From contig JBMNRY010000032.1 in NCBI GenBank assembly GCA_050944915.1, forward strand, positions 1 to 19,685: 19,685 bases of DNA, written 5' to 3'. A program made the translations under genes and the position numbers. The DNA comes from JBMNRY01 sp050944915 (GTDB taxonomy: Bacteria; Bacillota; Limnochordia; JAAZLZ01). This document shows positions 1 through 7,590 of this stretch, piece by piece. The stretch's first letter is position 1; every line of letters begins with the position of its first letter. The notes beneath the pieces are model-generated. The model was not told where the DNA came from. It searched no databases and saw only the letters and a program-made list of their open reading frames with translations.

Positions 1-630
1 GGTTATATCGCGCGTATGAAAGCTGCGGTCCAAGCCTTGGGTCATGGAGAAGAGGCTTTAGAAGTCATTATCCTTCAGTTGGTCAATCTCATCCGGGGTG
101 GAGAGCAGGTGCGGATGTCCAAACGGACCGGTAGCTTTATTAGCATGCGGGAGTTGATCGATGAAGTCGGCACCGATGCGGCCCGGTTTTTCTTCCTCAT
201 GCGCAGTCCCGACAGCCACTTAGATTTCGATATCGATTTGGCCCAGCAGCAAACAGCGGACAACCCTGTCTATTATGTCCAGTACGCCCATGCCCGTATT
301 TGTAGTATCCTCCGTCAGGTTCCAGAGTTGCCATCACCGGAGACCATCGATCCTGGGTTGTTGACGACGGAACATGAAATCAATTTGATGCGGCATCTAG
401 CAGCCTTCCCCGCGGAGGTGGAATTGGCCGCGGAGAAGCGGGAACCCCATCGGATCGCCCATTATGCTCAAGAGGTAGCCGCTTTGTTCCATTCCTTTTA
501 TACCCATTGTCGGGTGATCGGAGAAGACCAAAAACTGCAGGATGCTCGCTTAACCCTCACACGTTGTGTGGGCATTGTCCTCGCCAATGCCCTAGAGTTA
601 TTAGGGGTAAGGGCACCGGAAAGTATGTAA
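1..630 (+). CDS. argS: Arginyl-tRNA synthetase, C-terminal part (5' end outside window)
   Basis: This is the 3' part of a class I aminoacyl-tRNA synthetase that charges tRNA-Arg in the cytoplasm. The reading frame is open to the first base, so the gene starts upstream. The visible protein begins with GYIARMKAAV, runs into the RMSKRTG version of the KMSKS ATP-binding loop (about residue 37 of the visible part), and continues through SPDSHLDFDIDLA and NPVYYVQYAHARI, which are typical of the ArgRS core joining the DALR anticodon-binding helices. The tail ends in a family-typical methionine (APESM). The catalytic HIGH motif is not in the window. A strong AAGGAGG lies just past the stop, and pyrG follows 56 bases downstream on the same strand, so the two may be cotranscribed. 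Identification is firm. Confidence 0.96.
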   Translation, partial: GYIARMKAAVQALGHGEEALEVIILQLVNLIRGGEQVRMSKRTGSFISMRELIDEVGTDAARFFFLMRSPDSHLDFDIDLAQQQTADNPVYYVQYAHARICSILRQVPELPSPETIDPGLLTTEHEINLMRHLAAFPAEVELAAEKREPHRIAHYAQEVAALFHSFYTHCRVIGEDQKLQDARLTLTRCVGIVLANALELLGVRAPESM

Positions 631-634
631 GTTT

Positions 635-660
635 AAGGAGGTGTCGACCTGGTTAGGTCG
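635..660 (+). promoter_or_regulatory. Orphan Shine-Dalgarno and small hairpin in the argS-pyrG gap
   Basis: A perfect AAGGAGG (635-641) sits about 45 bases before the pyrG start and has no ATG, GTG or TTG at a usable distance. Directly after it, GACCT (646-650) and AGGTC (655-659) can form a 5-bp stem with loop GGTT. This may be a leftover start region or part of a pyrG leader. pyrG of Bacillus subtilis is controlled by attenuation in its leader, but no T-run terminator is seen here, so that mechanism is not supported. Confidence 0.3.
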
Positions 661-686
661 TTACGGGCCTGACTGGGTGGAGTAAT

Positions 687-2294
687 ATGCCGAAGTATGT
701 TTTTGTGACGGGAGGGGTGGTGTCCAGCCTTGGCAAAGGCATAACGGCGGCCTCTTTAGGCCGTCTGCTAAAGAGTCGGGGTTTTAAGGTCACCATTCAA
801 AAACTTGACCCATATATTAACTTTGATCCCGGTACCATGAGCCCCTTTCAACATGGTGAGGTTTACGTGACGGAAGATGGTGCCGAAACCGATTTAGACT
901 TAGGCCATTATGAACGATTTATCGATGTTAATCTCCCCGGCTTAAGCAATGTCACCGCCGGTAAAATCTATTGGTCGGTCATCGAAAAGGAACGCAACGG
1001 GGAGTACCTCGGAGGCACCGTCCAAGTGATCCCCCATATCACCAATGAAATCAAAGAGCGGATCACCGCCTTAGGCAAAGATCAAGATGTCGATGTGGTC
1101 ATCGTGGAAATTGGGGGTACCGTGGGGGATATCGAAGGCCTGCCCTTCCTCGAGGCCATTCGTCAATTAAAAAGCGATATCGGTCGGGATGACTGTCTGT
1201 ATATCCACGTGACCCTAGTGCCCTATATCAAAGCTGCTGGGGAACTAAAAACGAAACCGACCCAGCATAGTGTCAAGGAACTGCGCAGTATCGGGATTCA
1301 ACCAGATATCATCGTTTGCCGCTCAGAACAGCCCTTATCCTTAGATATTAAGAAAAAAATCGCCCTCTTTACCGATATCGATGTAGAAGCAGTTATCCCT
1401 AACGTGGATGCTGAGACCCTCTATGAGGTCCCCCTCGTCTTCCAGGAGGAAGGCCTCGATGAGTTGGTAATCAAGAAACTGGGGCTACCTCCGGGACAAA
1501 GGGATCTCAAGGAATGGCGGGCTATGGTTCAGCGGATGAAGAATCCCACCTGTTCCACCAAGGTGGCTATCGTCGGCAAGTATGTTTCCCTGCCCGATGC
1601 CTATTTAAGCGTCGTCGAAGCCTTGCGCCACGGGGGAATCGCCCATTCTTGCTATGTGGATATCATGTGGGTTAATGCCGAAGATCTGGAGAGTCAAAGG
1701 GCCGAAGACCTCCTGGCCGAGGCCGATGGCATCTTGGTGCCGGGAGGATTCGGTTATCGGGGCATCGAAGGAAAAATCGAGGCGGTGCGCTACAGCAGGG
1801 AGAATAAAGTGCCCTACTTAGGGATATGTTTAGGTATGCATTGCGCCGTCATCGAATTCGCCCGCAATGTCCTTGGCTACCAGGGGGCCAACAGCACCGA
1901 GTTTGACAGCAATACTCCCTACAATATTATCGATCTTATGCCGGAGCAAAGGGGCTTACCCATCGGAGGCACCATGCGCTTAGGAGCCTGGCCTTGCCAG
2001 TTGGAACCCGACTCTTTGACGGCCCAGGTCTACGGTCAAGACCAAATCAGTGAACGGCACCGCCATCGTTATGAATTTAATAATGCTTTTCGGGATAAGC
2101 TCGGCGCGGCTGGTATGCGTCCTGTGGGAGCCACCCCCGATGGACGTTTTGTGGAAATCGTGGAATTAGCCGACCATCCCTGGTTTATCGCCACCCAATT
2201 TCATCCCGAATTCAAATCAAGACCAAATCGGCCCCATCCCCTTTTCCGAGGCTTCATCGAGGCTTGTTTGAACTATAGGAATGGTCAGCGCTAG
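687..2294 (+). CDS. pyrG: CTP synthase
   Basis: Makes CTP from UTP, ATP and glutamine, the last step of pyrimidine nucleotide synthesis. The 535-residue length is normal. The N-terminal synthetase domain opens with YVFVTGGVVSSLGKGI and carries KLDPYINFDPGTMSP; the C-terminal class I glutamine amidotransferase domain starts near residue 302. Its triad is visible: Cys381 in LGICLGMHC, then His506 and Glu508 in FHPEF. The residue after GM in the nucleophile motif is His rather than the commoner Gln, which the family signature allows. The ATG is preceded by GGTGGAG. It follows argS closely and ends before an apparent new promoter at 2314. Identification is firm. Confidence 0.98.
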   Translation: MPKYVFVTGGVVSSLGKGITAASLGRLLKSRGFKVTIQKLDPYINFDPGTMSPFQHGEVYVTEDGAETDLDLGHYERFIDVNLPGLSNVTAGKIYWSVIEKERNGEYLGGTVQVIPHITNEIKERITALGKDQDVDVVIVEIGGTVGDIEGLPFLEAIRQLKSDIGRDDCLYIHVTLVPYIKAAGELKTKPTQHSVKELRSIGIQPDIIVCRSEQPLSLDIKKKIALFTDIDVEAVIPNVDAETLYEVPLVFQEEGLDELVIKKLGLPPGQRDLKEWRAMVQRMKNPTCSTKVAIVGKYVSLPDAYLSVVEALRHGGIAHSCYVDIMWVNAEDLESQRAEDLLAEADGILVPGGFGYRGIEGKIEAVRYSRENKVPYLGICLGMHCAVIEFARNVLGYQGANSTEFDSNTPYNIIDLMPEQRGLPIGGTMRLGAWPCQLEPDSLTAQVYGQDQISERHRHRYEFNNAFRDKLGAAGMRPVGATPDGRFVEIVELADHPWFIATQFHPEFKSRPNRPHPLFRGFIEACLNYRNGQR

Positions 2295-2319
2295 CCATAG
2301 TCCTTTTCTATGATATAAT
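2292..2319 (+). promoter_or_regulatory. Extended -10 promoter for the bifunctional nuclease gene
   Basis: TGATATAAT (2311-2319) is a perfect extended -10 element. TAGCCA (2292-2297) gives a four-of-six -35 match at 16 bases. Transcription would begin near 2326, leaving a leader of about 40 bases before the next start at 2365. The -35 overlaps the pyrG stop codon. Confidence 0.65.
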
Positions 2320-2364
2320 GAATCTAAGTAGGGCGCTAAAATTCCTAGATAGGGGTGAGCGCAG

Positions 2365-2838
2365 ATGGTGAAGATGAAGGTGAAAGTTGTCGGTATCGAC
2401 CAAAGTTCCATGTTGCCGGTGGTCATCATCACCGATGACGCGGAACGGGGGTTTATCCCTATCGTGATCGGGCCGGCGGAAGCCAACGCCATCACTCTGC
2501 AGATGGAGGGGATCAAACCGCCCCGCCCCATAACCCACGATCTGTTGAAAAACATTTTAGATGGGTTTAACGCCCGGGTGGAGCGGGTGGTCATCACCGA
2601 TTTACGGGATGAAACATATTTCGCCCGGATCTATTTGCAGACACCCCAGGGCAAGATCGATATCGATGCTCGACCGAGCGATGCCATTGCCCTCGCTTTA
2701 AGGACCGATGCCCCGATATACATCACCGAGGCCGTCGCGTCGAAGGCTATGATCCACACCGGGGAAGATGAGGAGTTGGCCGCCTTTCGAGAATTCCTCG
2801 AACATGTCAAACCTGAAGATTTTCGTAGGGATGGTTAA
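2365..2838 (+). CDS. Bifunctional nuclease-family protein (DUF151/BFN)
   Basis: A 157-residue protein of the BFN/DUF151 family. Family hallmarks are the start KVKVVGIDQSS, the segment GFIPIVIGPAEANAI, the RPITHDLL motif near residue 52, and the conserved DARPSDAIALALR near residue 100, followed by the PIYITE stretch. Some members have been reported to have DNase/RNase activity; in most bacteria the role is not settled. The ATG at 2365 is preceded by AGGGGTGA; a second ATG two codons later is an equally plausible start. It has its own extended -10 promoter. The next gene starts 59 bases after the stop, behind a terminator-like hairpin. The family call is firm, the biochemical role is not. Confidence 0.9.
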   Translation: MVKMKVKVVGIDQSSMLPVVIITDDAERGFIPIVIGPAEANAITLQMEGIKPPRPITHDLLKNILDGFNARVERVVITDLRDETYFARIYLQTPQGKIDIDARPSDAIALALRTDAPIYITEAVASKAMIHTGEDEELAAFREFLEHVKPEDFRRDG

Positions 2839-2853
2839 TGTTCACTCATAAAT

Positions 2854-2912
2854 CTCACGGTAGCTGCCCATAATCCTAATGAAGGGAGGCAGTTACCGTG
2901 AGACATTTTTTT
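2854..2912 (+). terminator. 15-bp hairpin plus T-run overlapping the next start codon
   Basis: The left arm (2854-2868, CTCACGGTAGCTGCC) and right arm (2888-2902, GGCAGTTACCGTGAG) pair over 15 positions with one G-U wobble, leaving a 19-base loop. Seven T follow at 2906-2912, so it has the form of an intrinsic terminator for the nuclease gene. However the right arm contains the end of the ribosome binding site (GGGAGG, 2884-2889) and all of the GTG start (2898-2900) of the next gene. It may therefore act as an attenuator or as a translation lock as well. Confidence 0.7.
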
Positions 2913-3371
2913 ATAACCGGTTTGCTCCTCTTAGTCTTAATCGGCCAAGGTTATGCTTGGGAGCCTTCGGGCACCGCCCCCTGGTTGGGGGAAGGGACCG
3001 TCGGTTTGCTCTTAGACTGGCAACCCCAAGGCCACGGGTTGCTCCAGGATGCCGCCGGCAGGGTGATCCCCTTTCACTATGACCCCCGCCTTATCCATTG
3101 GGAAGGAACCCCCACCGGTTCCGGGGCCTTCGATCAAGCCCGGCGTCAAGAAGTCTACATTCAGGTGTATCCGGGAGGGGCCGTCCATCTTTACAACCCC
3201 TATCGGGCCTTGATCTTTCGGGTGGAAGGTAAAAGTCTGTGGGCCCGGGCCGTCAACGGCCGAGGGGAGTGGCAACCCTTTTCTCTCGAAGGCGACAGCG
3301 GGGTGCAAGATGGACAGATAGCCTTGGTCAAGGTAGCTTTGAGGGGCGATCGGGGAGATATTCAGAACTAG
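2898..3371 (+). CDS. Small secreted protein of unknown function
   Basis: I do not recognise this family. The 157-residue product begins with a clear signal peptide: basic RH, hydrophobic FFITGLLLLVLIG, then a likely signal peptidase I cut after GYA (near residue 20). The mature part is about 135 residues, rich in Gly, Pro, Trp and Arg, with several WQP or WEP turns, and looks like a beta-rich extracytoplasmic domain. No lipobox cysteine, no membrane segment and no catalytic motif are visible. The GTG start is supported by GGGAGG eight bases upstream and by the signal peptide, which would be lost with any later start. The whole initiation region lies inside a long hairpin with a T-run behind it (2854-2912), which suggests tight control of expression. 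Confidence 0.75.
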   Translation: MRHFFITGLLLLVLIGQGYAWEPSGTAPWLGEGTVGLLLDWQPQGHGLLQDAAGRVIPFHYDPRLIHWEGTPTGSGAFDQARRQEVYIQVYPGGAVHLYNPYRALIFRVEGKSLWARAVNGRGEWQPFSLEGDSGVQDGQIALVKVALRGDRGDIQN

Positions 3372-3475
3372 GAGCAGAAACTAGCAAATAGCGGCAGGAA
3401 AAAAGGTTGGCGGCGCCGAAGAAGCAACGGGACTTTATGAAGATTTCCTGTGGAAATGTAGGTGGAAATGGAATA

Positions 3476-4102
3476 ATGCTCATTCGAACTAATCGCACCT
3501 TGTCCCTCCGCTGTCCCGAATGCGGTAGAGGAGCAGAACATCTCTTCTCCCTGTTTCATTTAGCGAAACCAGACCCACTTCACATCCAGTGCACCTGCGG
3601 TTGCACCAAAGCCATCCTCCGGCGGCATCGAGGAACTTGTCTGGTCCAAATCGGTTGTCTCGTTTGTGATGATTCCCACCTGATTTCCGTTCCCTTCTCC
3701 CAGTTGCGGCAAGGCCGACTTGTGACCTTATGCTGCCCCCTAACAGAAGTCAGCCTCGGCTTTTTCGGCGGAGACGGGGTGGTTGGCGAAGACATGGATT
3801 TGGTCCATTGGGACGAATTTCTCGACGAGGAAACGACGAGCTACTTCCATAATACAGCCATCATCTATCAAGTCTTAACCTTCCTACAGGAACAATTTCA
3901 CCGGGGACAGATCCAATGTGAATGCGGCAACGAAGGGATCGCCGTGGAACTATTCCCCGATAAAGTCGGTCTTTCTTGTCCCCAATGCCATGCCGCTTTA
4001 CTGATTTTTGCCGAAACGGAAGCCGATCTAGCCAAGGTATCCTCGCTCCAGGACATTTGTTTAGTACAAGGTGAACGTAACTATCTCGATGGTGCCCAAT
4101 AA
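3476..4102 (+). CDS. Cysteine-rich zinc-ribbon-like protein, function unknown
   Basis: A 208-residue protein with many paired cysteines: CPEC (residues 13-16), CTCGC (39-43), CLVC (61-64), CC (86-87), CEC (148-150) and CPQC (168-171). These suggest two or more zinc ribbons, with a predicted helical segment between them (near residues 110-145). No signal peptide or membrane segment is seen, so it is probably cytoplasmic. I recognise no named family. The ATG at 3476 is chosen because AGGTGG lies ten bases upstream and the protein then begins MLIRTNRTLSLRCPEC; the frame also stays open to ATG 3437 and TTG 3407, both with poor ribosome binding sites. It ends 34 bases before fba. Zinc-binding is an inference from cysteine spacing only. 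Confidence 0.7.
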   Translation: MLIRTNRTLSLRCPECGRGAEHLFSLFHLAKPDPLHIQCTCGCTKAILRRHRGTCLVQIGCLVCDDSHLISVPFSQLRQGRLVTLCCPLTEVSLGFFGGDGVVGEDMDLVHWDEFLDEETTSYFHNTAIIYQVLTFLQEQFHRGQIQCECGNEGIAVELFPDKVGLSCPQCHAALLIFAETEADLAKVSSLQDICLVQGERNYLDGAQ

Positions 4103-4136
4103 AACACCAACAAACCATTCTAAGGAGGTCATTCAA

Positions 4137-4991
4137 TTGGCGTTAGTACCGGCCAGTACACTCTTACAAAAAGCCCGCGCCGGCCGTTATGCCGTCGGTG
4201 CCTTTAACATCAACAACATGGAGATTCTACAAGCGATTATCGCCGCTGCCGAGGCCGAAAGGGCACCGGTCATCGTCCAGGCTAGCCAAGGCGGCATCAA
4301 GTATGCCGGCTTAGGCTATATCGTCGCCATGGCCCAAGAAGCGGCAGCCAAAGCTTCCGTCCCCGTAGCTTTAAACCTGGATCACGGGACCAGTTATGAA
4401 CAGGTCATCCAATGTATCGTCAGCGGTTTTTCTACGGTGATGTTCGATGGTTCTAAATATCCCTTAGAAGAGAATATCGCCTTGACCCGGCGGGTTGTCG
4501 AGGTGGCCCATAGCGTCGGTGTTGCGGTGGAAGGGGAACTAGGCAAAATCGGCGGTACAGAAGATGATATCGTCGTTTCCGAAAAAGATGCTACCTTTAC
4601 CGATCCGGCAGAAGCCAAGGAATTCGTTGAAAAAACCGGTGTTGACGCATTGGCCATCGCCATCGGCACCGCCCACGGTGTGTATAAAGGGGAACCACGT
4701 TTAGATTTCCAACGATTGGAAAAAATCAGCCAAGCCGTCGATATTCCATTAGTTCTCCATGGTGCCTCCGGCCTGCCCGATGAAAGCGTCAAACGGGCGG
4801 TCAGCTTAGGCATCGCTAAGATCAACATCGATACGGAAATCCGCCAGGCCTTTGCCCAAGGGGTTAAAGATGCCATCGCCAATAATCCCGATGAAATCGA
4901 TCCCCGGAAGATTTTGGCACCGGCTAAGGAGCGGATGCAAGCCCTCGTCCAGTCCAAAATGCGACTATTCGGCTGTAGCGGCCAGGCATAG
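4137..4991 (+). CDS. fba: Class II fructose-1,6-bisphosphate aldolase
   Basis: Cleaves fructose-1,6-bisphosphate to dihydroxyacetone phosphate and glyceraldehyde-3-phosphate, and the reverse in gluconeogenesis; a zinc enzyme of the cytoplasm. Family signatures: YAVGAFNINNMEI near the start, NLDHGTSYE with the metal-binding His, GELGKIGGTEDD, AIGTAHGVYKG and LHGASGLPD, the last three holding metal and phosphate-binding residues. The TTG at 4137 is chosen over an in-frame ATG at 4071: AAGGAGG (4122-4128) lies eight bases before the TTG, the 284-residue product has the normal length and N-terminus (MALVPASTLL), and the longer form would overlap the upstream gene. rho follows 30 bases downstream, so fba and rho are probably in one transcript. 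Confidence 0.96.
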   Translation: MALVPASTLLQKARAGRYAVGAFNINNMEILQAIIAAAEAERAPVIVQASQGGIKYAGLGYIVAMAQEAAAKASVPVALNLDHGTSYEQVIQCIVSGFSTVMFDGSKYPLEENIALTRRVVEVAHSVGVAVEGELGKIGGTEDDIVVSEKDATFTDPAEAKEFVEKTGVDALAIAIGTAHGVYKGEPRLDFQRLEKISQAVDIPLVLHGASGLPDESVKRAVSLGIAKINIDTEIRQAFAQGVKDAIANNPDEIDPRKILAPAKERMQALVQSKMRLFGCSGQA

Positions 4992-5021
4992 GCCGGGGAG
5001 GGATGAGGAGATGAAAAGCCC

Positions 5022-6290
5022 ATGAACATAGCTGAATTACGCAACAAAAACATCGATGAGCTCCAAGAACTGGCGAAGGAATGGGAGTTAGTCGGTTATA
5101 CGAAACTGCGGAAAAAGGAGTTAATCCTTGAGCTGCTGCGGGCGGAGACGGAAAAGGAAGGCTTGGTGATGATCGAGGGTATCCTGGAGGTTCTACCCGA
5201 TGGGTACGGATTCTTACGGGTAGCCAGTTTTATGCCGGGCCCCGACGATATTTACGTATCACCTTCCCAGATCCGTCGGTTCCGCCTGCGGACCGGCGAT
5301 GCCATCCTCGGCCAAGTTCGTCCTCCCAAAGATGGGGAAAGGTATCATGCCCTCCTCCGGGTTTTAGCGGTGAATATGTTCGATCCTGAGGTGGCCCTCC
5401 GCCGTCCCGATTTCGATGAACTGACTCCTATCTATCCCCAAGAACGCCTGCGCCTCGAGGTGCATCCGAAGGAAATAACGACCCGCCTTATCGACATTAT
5501 GGCACCTTTAGGTAAGGGGCAGCGGGGTCTAATCGTCGCTCCCCCTAAGGCCGGTAAGACGACGATCCTCAAGAAAATTGCCAACAGCTTAGCCGTTAAT
5601 AATCCGGAAGTAGAACTTCTCGTTTTGCTCATCGATGAGCGTCCCGAAGAAGTCACCGATATGGAACGTTCCGTCCGGGGGGTGGTGGTCAGCTCCACCT
5701 TTGACCAGCCGCCGGAAAACCATGTCAAAGTGGCCGACATGGTCTTGGAACGGGCTAAACGAATGGTGGAACATGGCAAAGATGTGGTCATCCTCATGGA
5801 TAGCATCACCCGCTTGGCCCGGGCCCATAACTTGGTCGTACCCCCCAGCGGTCGGACCCTCTCGGGGGGCGTAGATCCGGCAGCCCTCCACCGCCCGAAA
5901 CGCTTCTTCGGGGCGGCCCGCAATATGGAGGAAGGGGGCAGCTTGACCATCCTCGCCACGGCCCTCGTCGAAACAGGCTCCCGCATGGACGAGGTGATCT
6001 TCGAGGAGTTCAAAGGTACCGGCAACATGGAACTCCATTTGGACCGCCGCTTAGCGGAAAGGCGGATCTTCCCCGCCATCGATATCTATCGTTCCGGCAC
6101 CCGCAAAGAAGAATTACTCCTTACCGAGTCGGAACTGGAAATGGTCTGGTTGTTGCGTAAAGCCTTGGGCTCTCTAGGTTCCGCGGAGATCACCGATTTG
6201 CTCATCGAAAGGCTCACCAATACCGAGACTAATGAAGAATTTAAGAACCTGGTGACTAAATCCCCCTTTGCCGAACAGCTAAAGAGTTAA
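5022..6290 (+). CDS. rho: Transcription termination factor Rho
   Basis: Hexameric RNA helicase that ends transcription. The 422-residue protein has the N-terminal helix bundle (1-45), an RNA-binding cold-shock-like domain (about 50-125, with GYGFLR and DIYVS), and the RecA-type motor. In the motor are Walker A PPKAGKTT (174-181), Walker B VVILMD (255-260), the Q-loop region around LSGGVDPAALHRPKRFFG (from 280), and the R-loop KGTGN (near 341-345). There is no long N-terminal insertion such as Actinomycetota carry. The ATG follows GAGGAG; a four-codon frame (5011-5025) starts at ATGAAAAGC and its TGA overlaps the rho ATG. No convincing intrinsic terminator follows. rpmE, its usual neighbour, lies 3.7 kb away. 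Confidence 0.98.
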   Translation: MNIAELRNKNIDELQELAKEWELVGYTKLRKKELILELLRAETEKEGLVMIEGILEVLPDGYGFLRVASFMPGPDDIYVSPSQIRRFRLRTGDAILGQVRPPKDGERYHALLRVLAVNMFDPEVALRRPDFDELTPIYPQERLRLEVHPKEITTRLIDIMAPLGKGQRGLIVAPPKAGKTTILKKIANSLAVNNPEVELLVLLIDERPEEVTDMERSVRGVVVSSTFDQPPENHVKVADMVLERAKRMVEHGKDVVILMDSITRLARAHNLVVPPSGRTLSGGVDPAALHRPKRFFGAARNMEEGGSLTILATALVETGSRMDEVIFEEFKGTGNMELHLDRRLAERRIFPAIDIYRSGTRKEELLLTESELEMVWLLRKALGSLGSAEITDLLIERLTNTETNEEFKNLVTKSPFAEQLKS

Positions 6291-6492
6291 CTTTCCCACC
6301 GATTTTTTCCATTTTCTGCCCAGTCTAATTAATGGTGGAAATGGATAATATATCGCGAGGTGGTCCTCTCATTTAGCCCCAGGGTTATTTTTCCAACAAA
6401 TCAGCAGATTTTAAGGAGGAAACCCTTGGGTAGAGGTGGAATCATTTGGTTAACAGTTTTGCGCGCTGTTAGATGGCAGAAAGGGGGTAGCC
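6291..6492 (+). other. Intergenic region with an orphan strong ribosome binding site
   Basis: About 200 bases between rho and the M23 peptidase gene. TAAGGAGG (6412-6419) is a near-perfect ribosome binding site followed after seven bases by TTG (6426). That frame runs 77 codons to 6659 and crosses the start of the peptidase gene in another frame; its product (begins LGRGGIIWLTVLRAV) looks like nothing known and its second half is the shadow of the real gene. No clear -35/-10 pair was found; GGATAATATA near 6344-6353 is a possible -10. No hairpin with T-run. Confidence 0.3.
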
Positions 6493-7542
6493 ATGGAAGA
6501 GCAAGGACAATCGACAACTGCTTCACTGATGAAGATCTTGATGATGGTTATCCTCTTGGCCATGGTCGTCGGCGGTGGGGTTTCCCACCAACAGCAAGGG
6601 GCAATGGAAGGGGCCGTCATGATCGGTGCGGGACGGGATGCATCGGGGGGCTCCGATGAGGGAGAAGAAATCCTCTTTGCCCAAGGGGAAGAACTACTGG
6701 AAGTAACTGCTCCCTTACTAGAAACCGGCGACGATCTGGAAGGCGAAACCCTGTTGGCCCTGGAGACAGAAAGCCCCGGGGAGGAGCCTGAGGTCGAGGA
6801 GGAAGAGGAGGAAGAAGAAAAACCCCTCTTTGTCCATCATCTAGTTCAATCGGGGGAAACCCTATGGGATATCGCCCAACTCTATGGTACCGATGTGAAC
6901 TCTATTGCCGCGAGCAATAATTTAGTTAATGCCAATCGGCTCAGTATCGGTGACCAATTAATAGTACCTACGGGAATCGGTGTCGTCCACCACGTGGATC
7001 GGGGGGAGACCCTCTCCGATATCGCCACTATGTATAATCTAGCCTGGACGACCATTCGGGACGTGAACAGCATTGAAAACCCCAATCGACTGACGGTCGG
7101 GCAGCCGCTGTTCATCCCCGGAGCTAGGGAACACGCCCATCGTTACCAGTTGGTTCGTAACGGGGTACTGCAGCGGGCCTTCCGCTGGCCTGCACGAGGG
7201 CGGATCTCGTCTCGCTTTGGTCCCCGCTGGGGCCGGATGCACTACGGCTTAGATTTGGCTGTACCCACGGGTACACCTATCGAGGCCGCGGCTGATGGCC
7301 GGGTGACCTTTAGCGGTTGGAGGGGTGGCTACGGTTATTTAGTTACCATCGATCACGGCAATGGAGTGGAAACCCGCTATGCCCATAATTCCCGACTTTT
7401 GGTCCGGGCCGGCGAGCGGGTCAAACGGGGGCAGGTTATCGCCCGGAGCGGTAACACAGGCAACTCGACAGGGCCCCACCTCCATTTTGAAATCCGTTAC
7501 CGAGGTACAGCCGTTGATCCTCTAAAATATCTCTTACGCTAA
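6493..7542 (+). CDS. Membrane-anchored LysM/M23 peptidoglycan endopeptidase
   Basis: A cell-wall hydrolase of 349 residues. Near the N-terminus is one hydrophobic stretch (about 12-30), a membrane anchor or uncleaved signal. Then come a linker with a run of nine acidic residues (102-109 region), two LysM peptidoglycan-binding repeats (about 114-160 and 164-210, each with a GETL motif), and a C-terminal M23 (LytM/gametolysin-type) zinc peptidase. All expected ligands are present: His250 and Asp254 in HYGLD, His298 in RYAHN, His329 and His331 in HLHFE. It should cut peptide cross-bridges outside the membrane. The ATG has AAGGGGG five bases upstream. A strong terminator follows directly. It lies between rho and rpmE, with a second M23 gene on the opposite strand nearby. 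Confidence 0.92.
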   Translation: MEEQGQSTTASLMKILMMVILLAMVVGGGVSHQQQGAMEGAVMIGAGRDASGGSDEGEEILFAQGEELLEVTAPLLETGDDLEGETLLALETESPGEEPEVEEEEEEEEKPLFVHHLVQSGETLWDIAQLYGTDVNSIAASNNLVNANRLSIGDQLIVPTGIGVVHHVDRGETLSDIATMYNLAWTTIRDVNSIENPNRLTVGQPLFIPGAREHAHRYQLVRNGVLQRAFRWPARGRISSRFGPRWGRMHYGLDLAVPTGTPIEAAADGRVTFSGWRGGYGYLVTIDHGNGVETRYAHNSRLLVRAGERVKRGQVIARSGNTGNSTGPHLHFEIRYRGTAVDPLKYLLR

Positions 7543-7546
7543 CCAC

Positions 7547-7575
7547 ATCCCCACCGGCAGCGGTGGGGATTTTTT
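7547..7575 (+). terminator. Intrinsic terminator after the first M23 gene
   Basis: ATCCCCACCG (7547-7556) and CGGTGGGGAT (7561-7570) form a perfect 10-bp stem with loop GCAG, followed by six T (7570-7575). It begins four bases after the stop codon and separates the peptidase from the radical SAM gene. Confidence 0.95.
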
Positions 7576-7590
7576 CATGGAGGGAACAAA

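Noticed and set aside
1824..1841. His instead of Gln after the CLGM nucleophile motif of CTP synthase.
   Set aside because: The class I amidotransferase signature accepts Gln, Glu or His here, so it is normal variation.
4071..4136. An upstream in-frame ATG that would lengthen the aldolase by 22 residues.
   Set aside because: It overlaps the previous gene, lacks a good ribosome binding site and the added residues do not fit the family, whereas TTG 4137 has AAGGAGG at eight bases.
6296..6346. CCACC/GGTGG and TCCATTT/AAATGGA repeats after rho, first read as a terminator.
   Set aside because: The two pairs cross each other rather than nest, the loops are long and no T-run follows.
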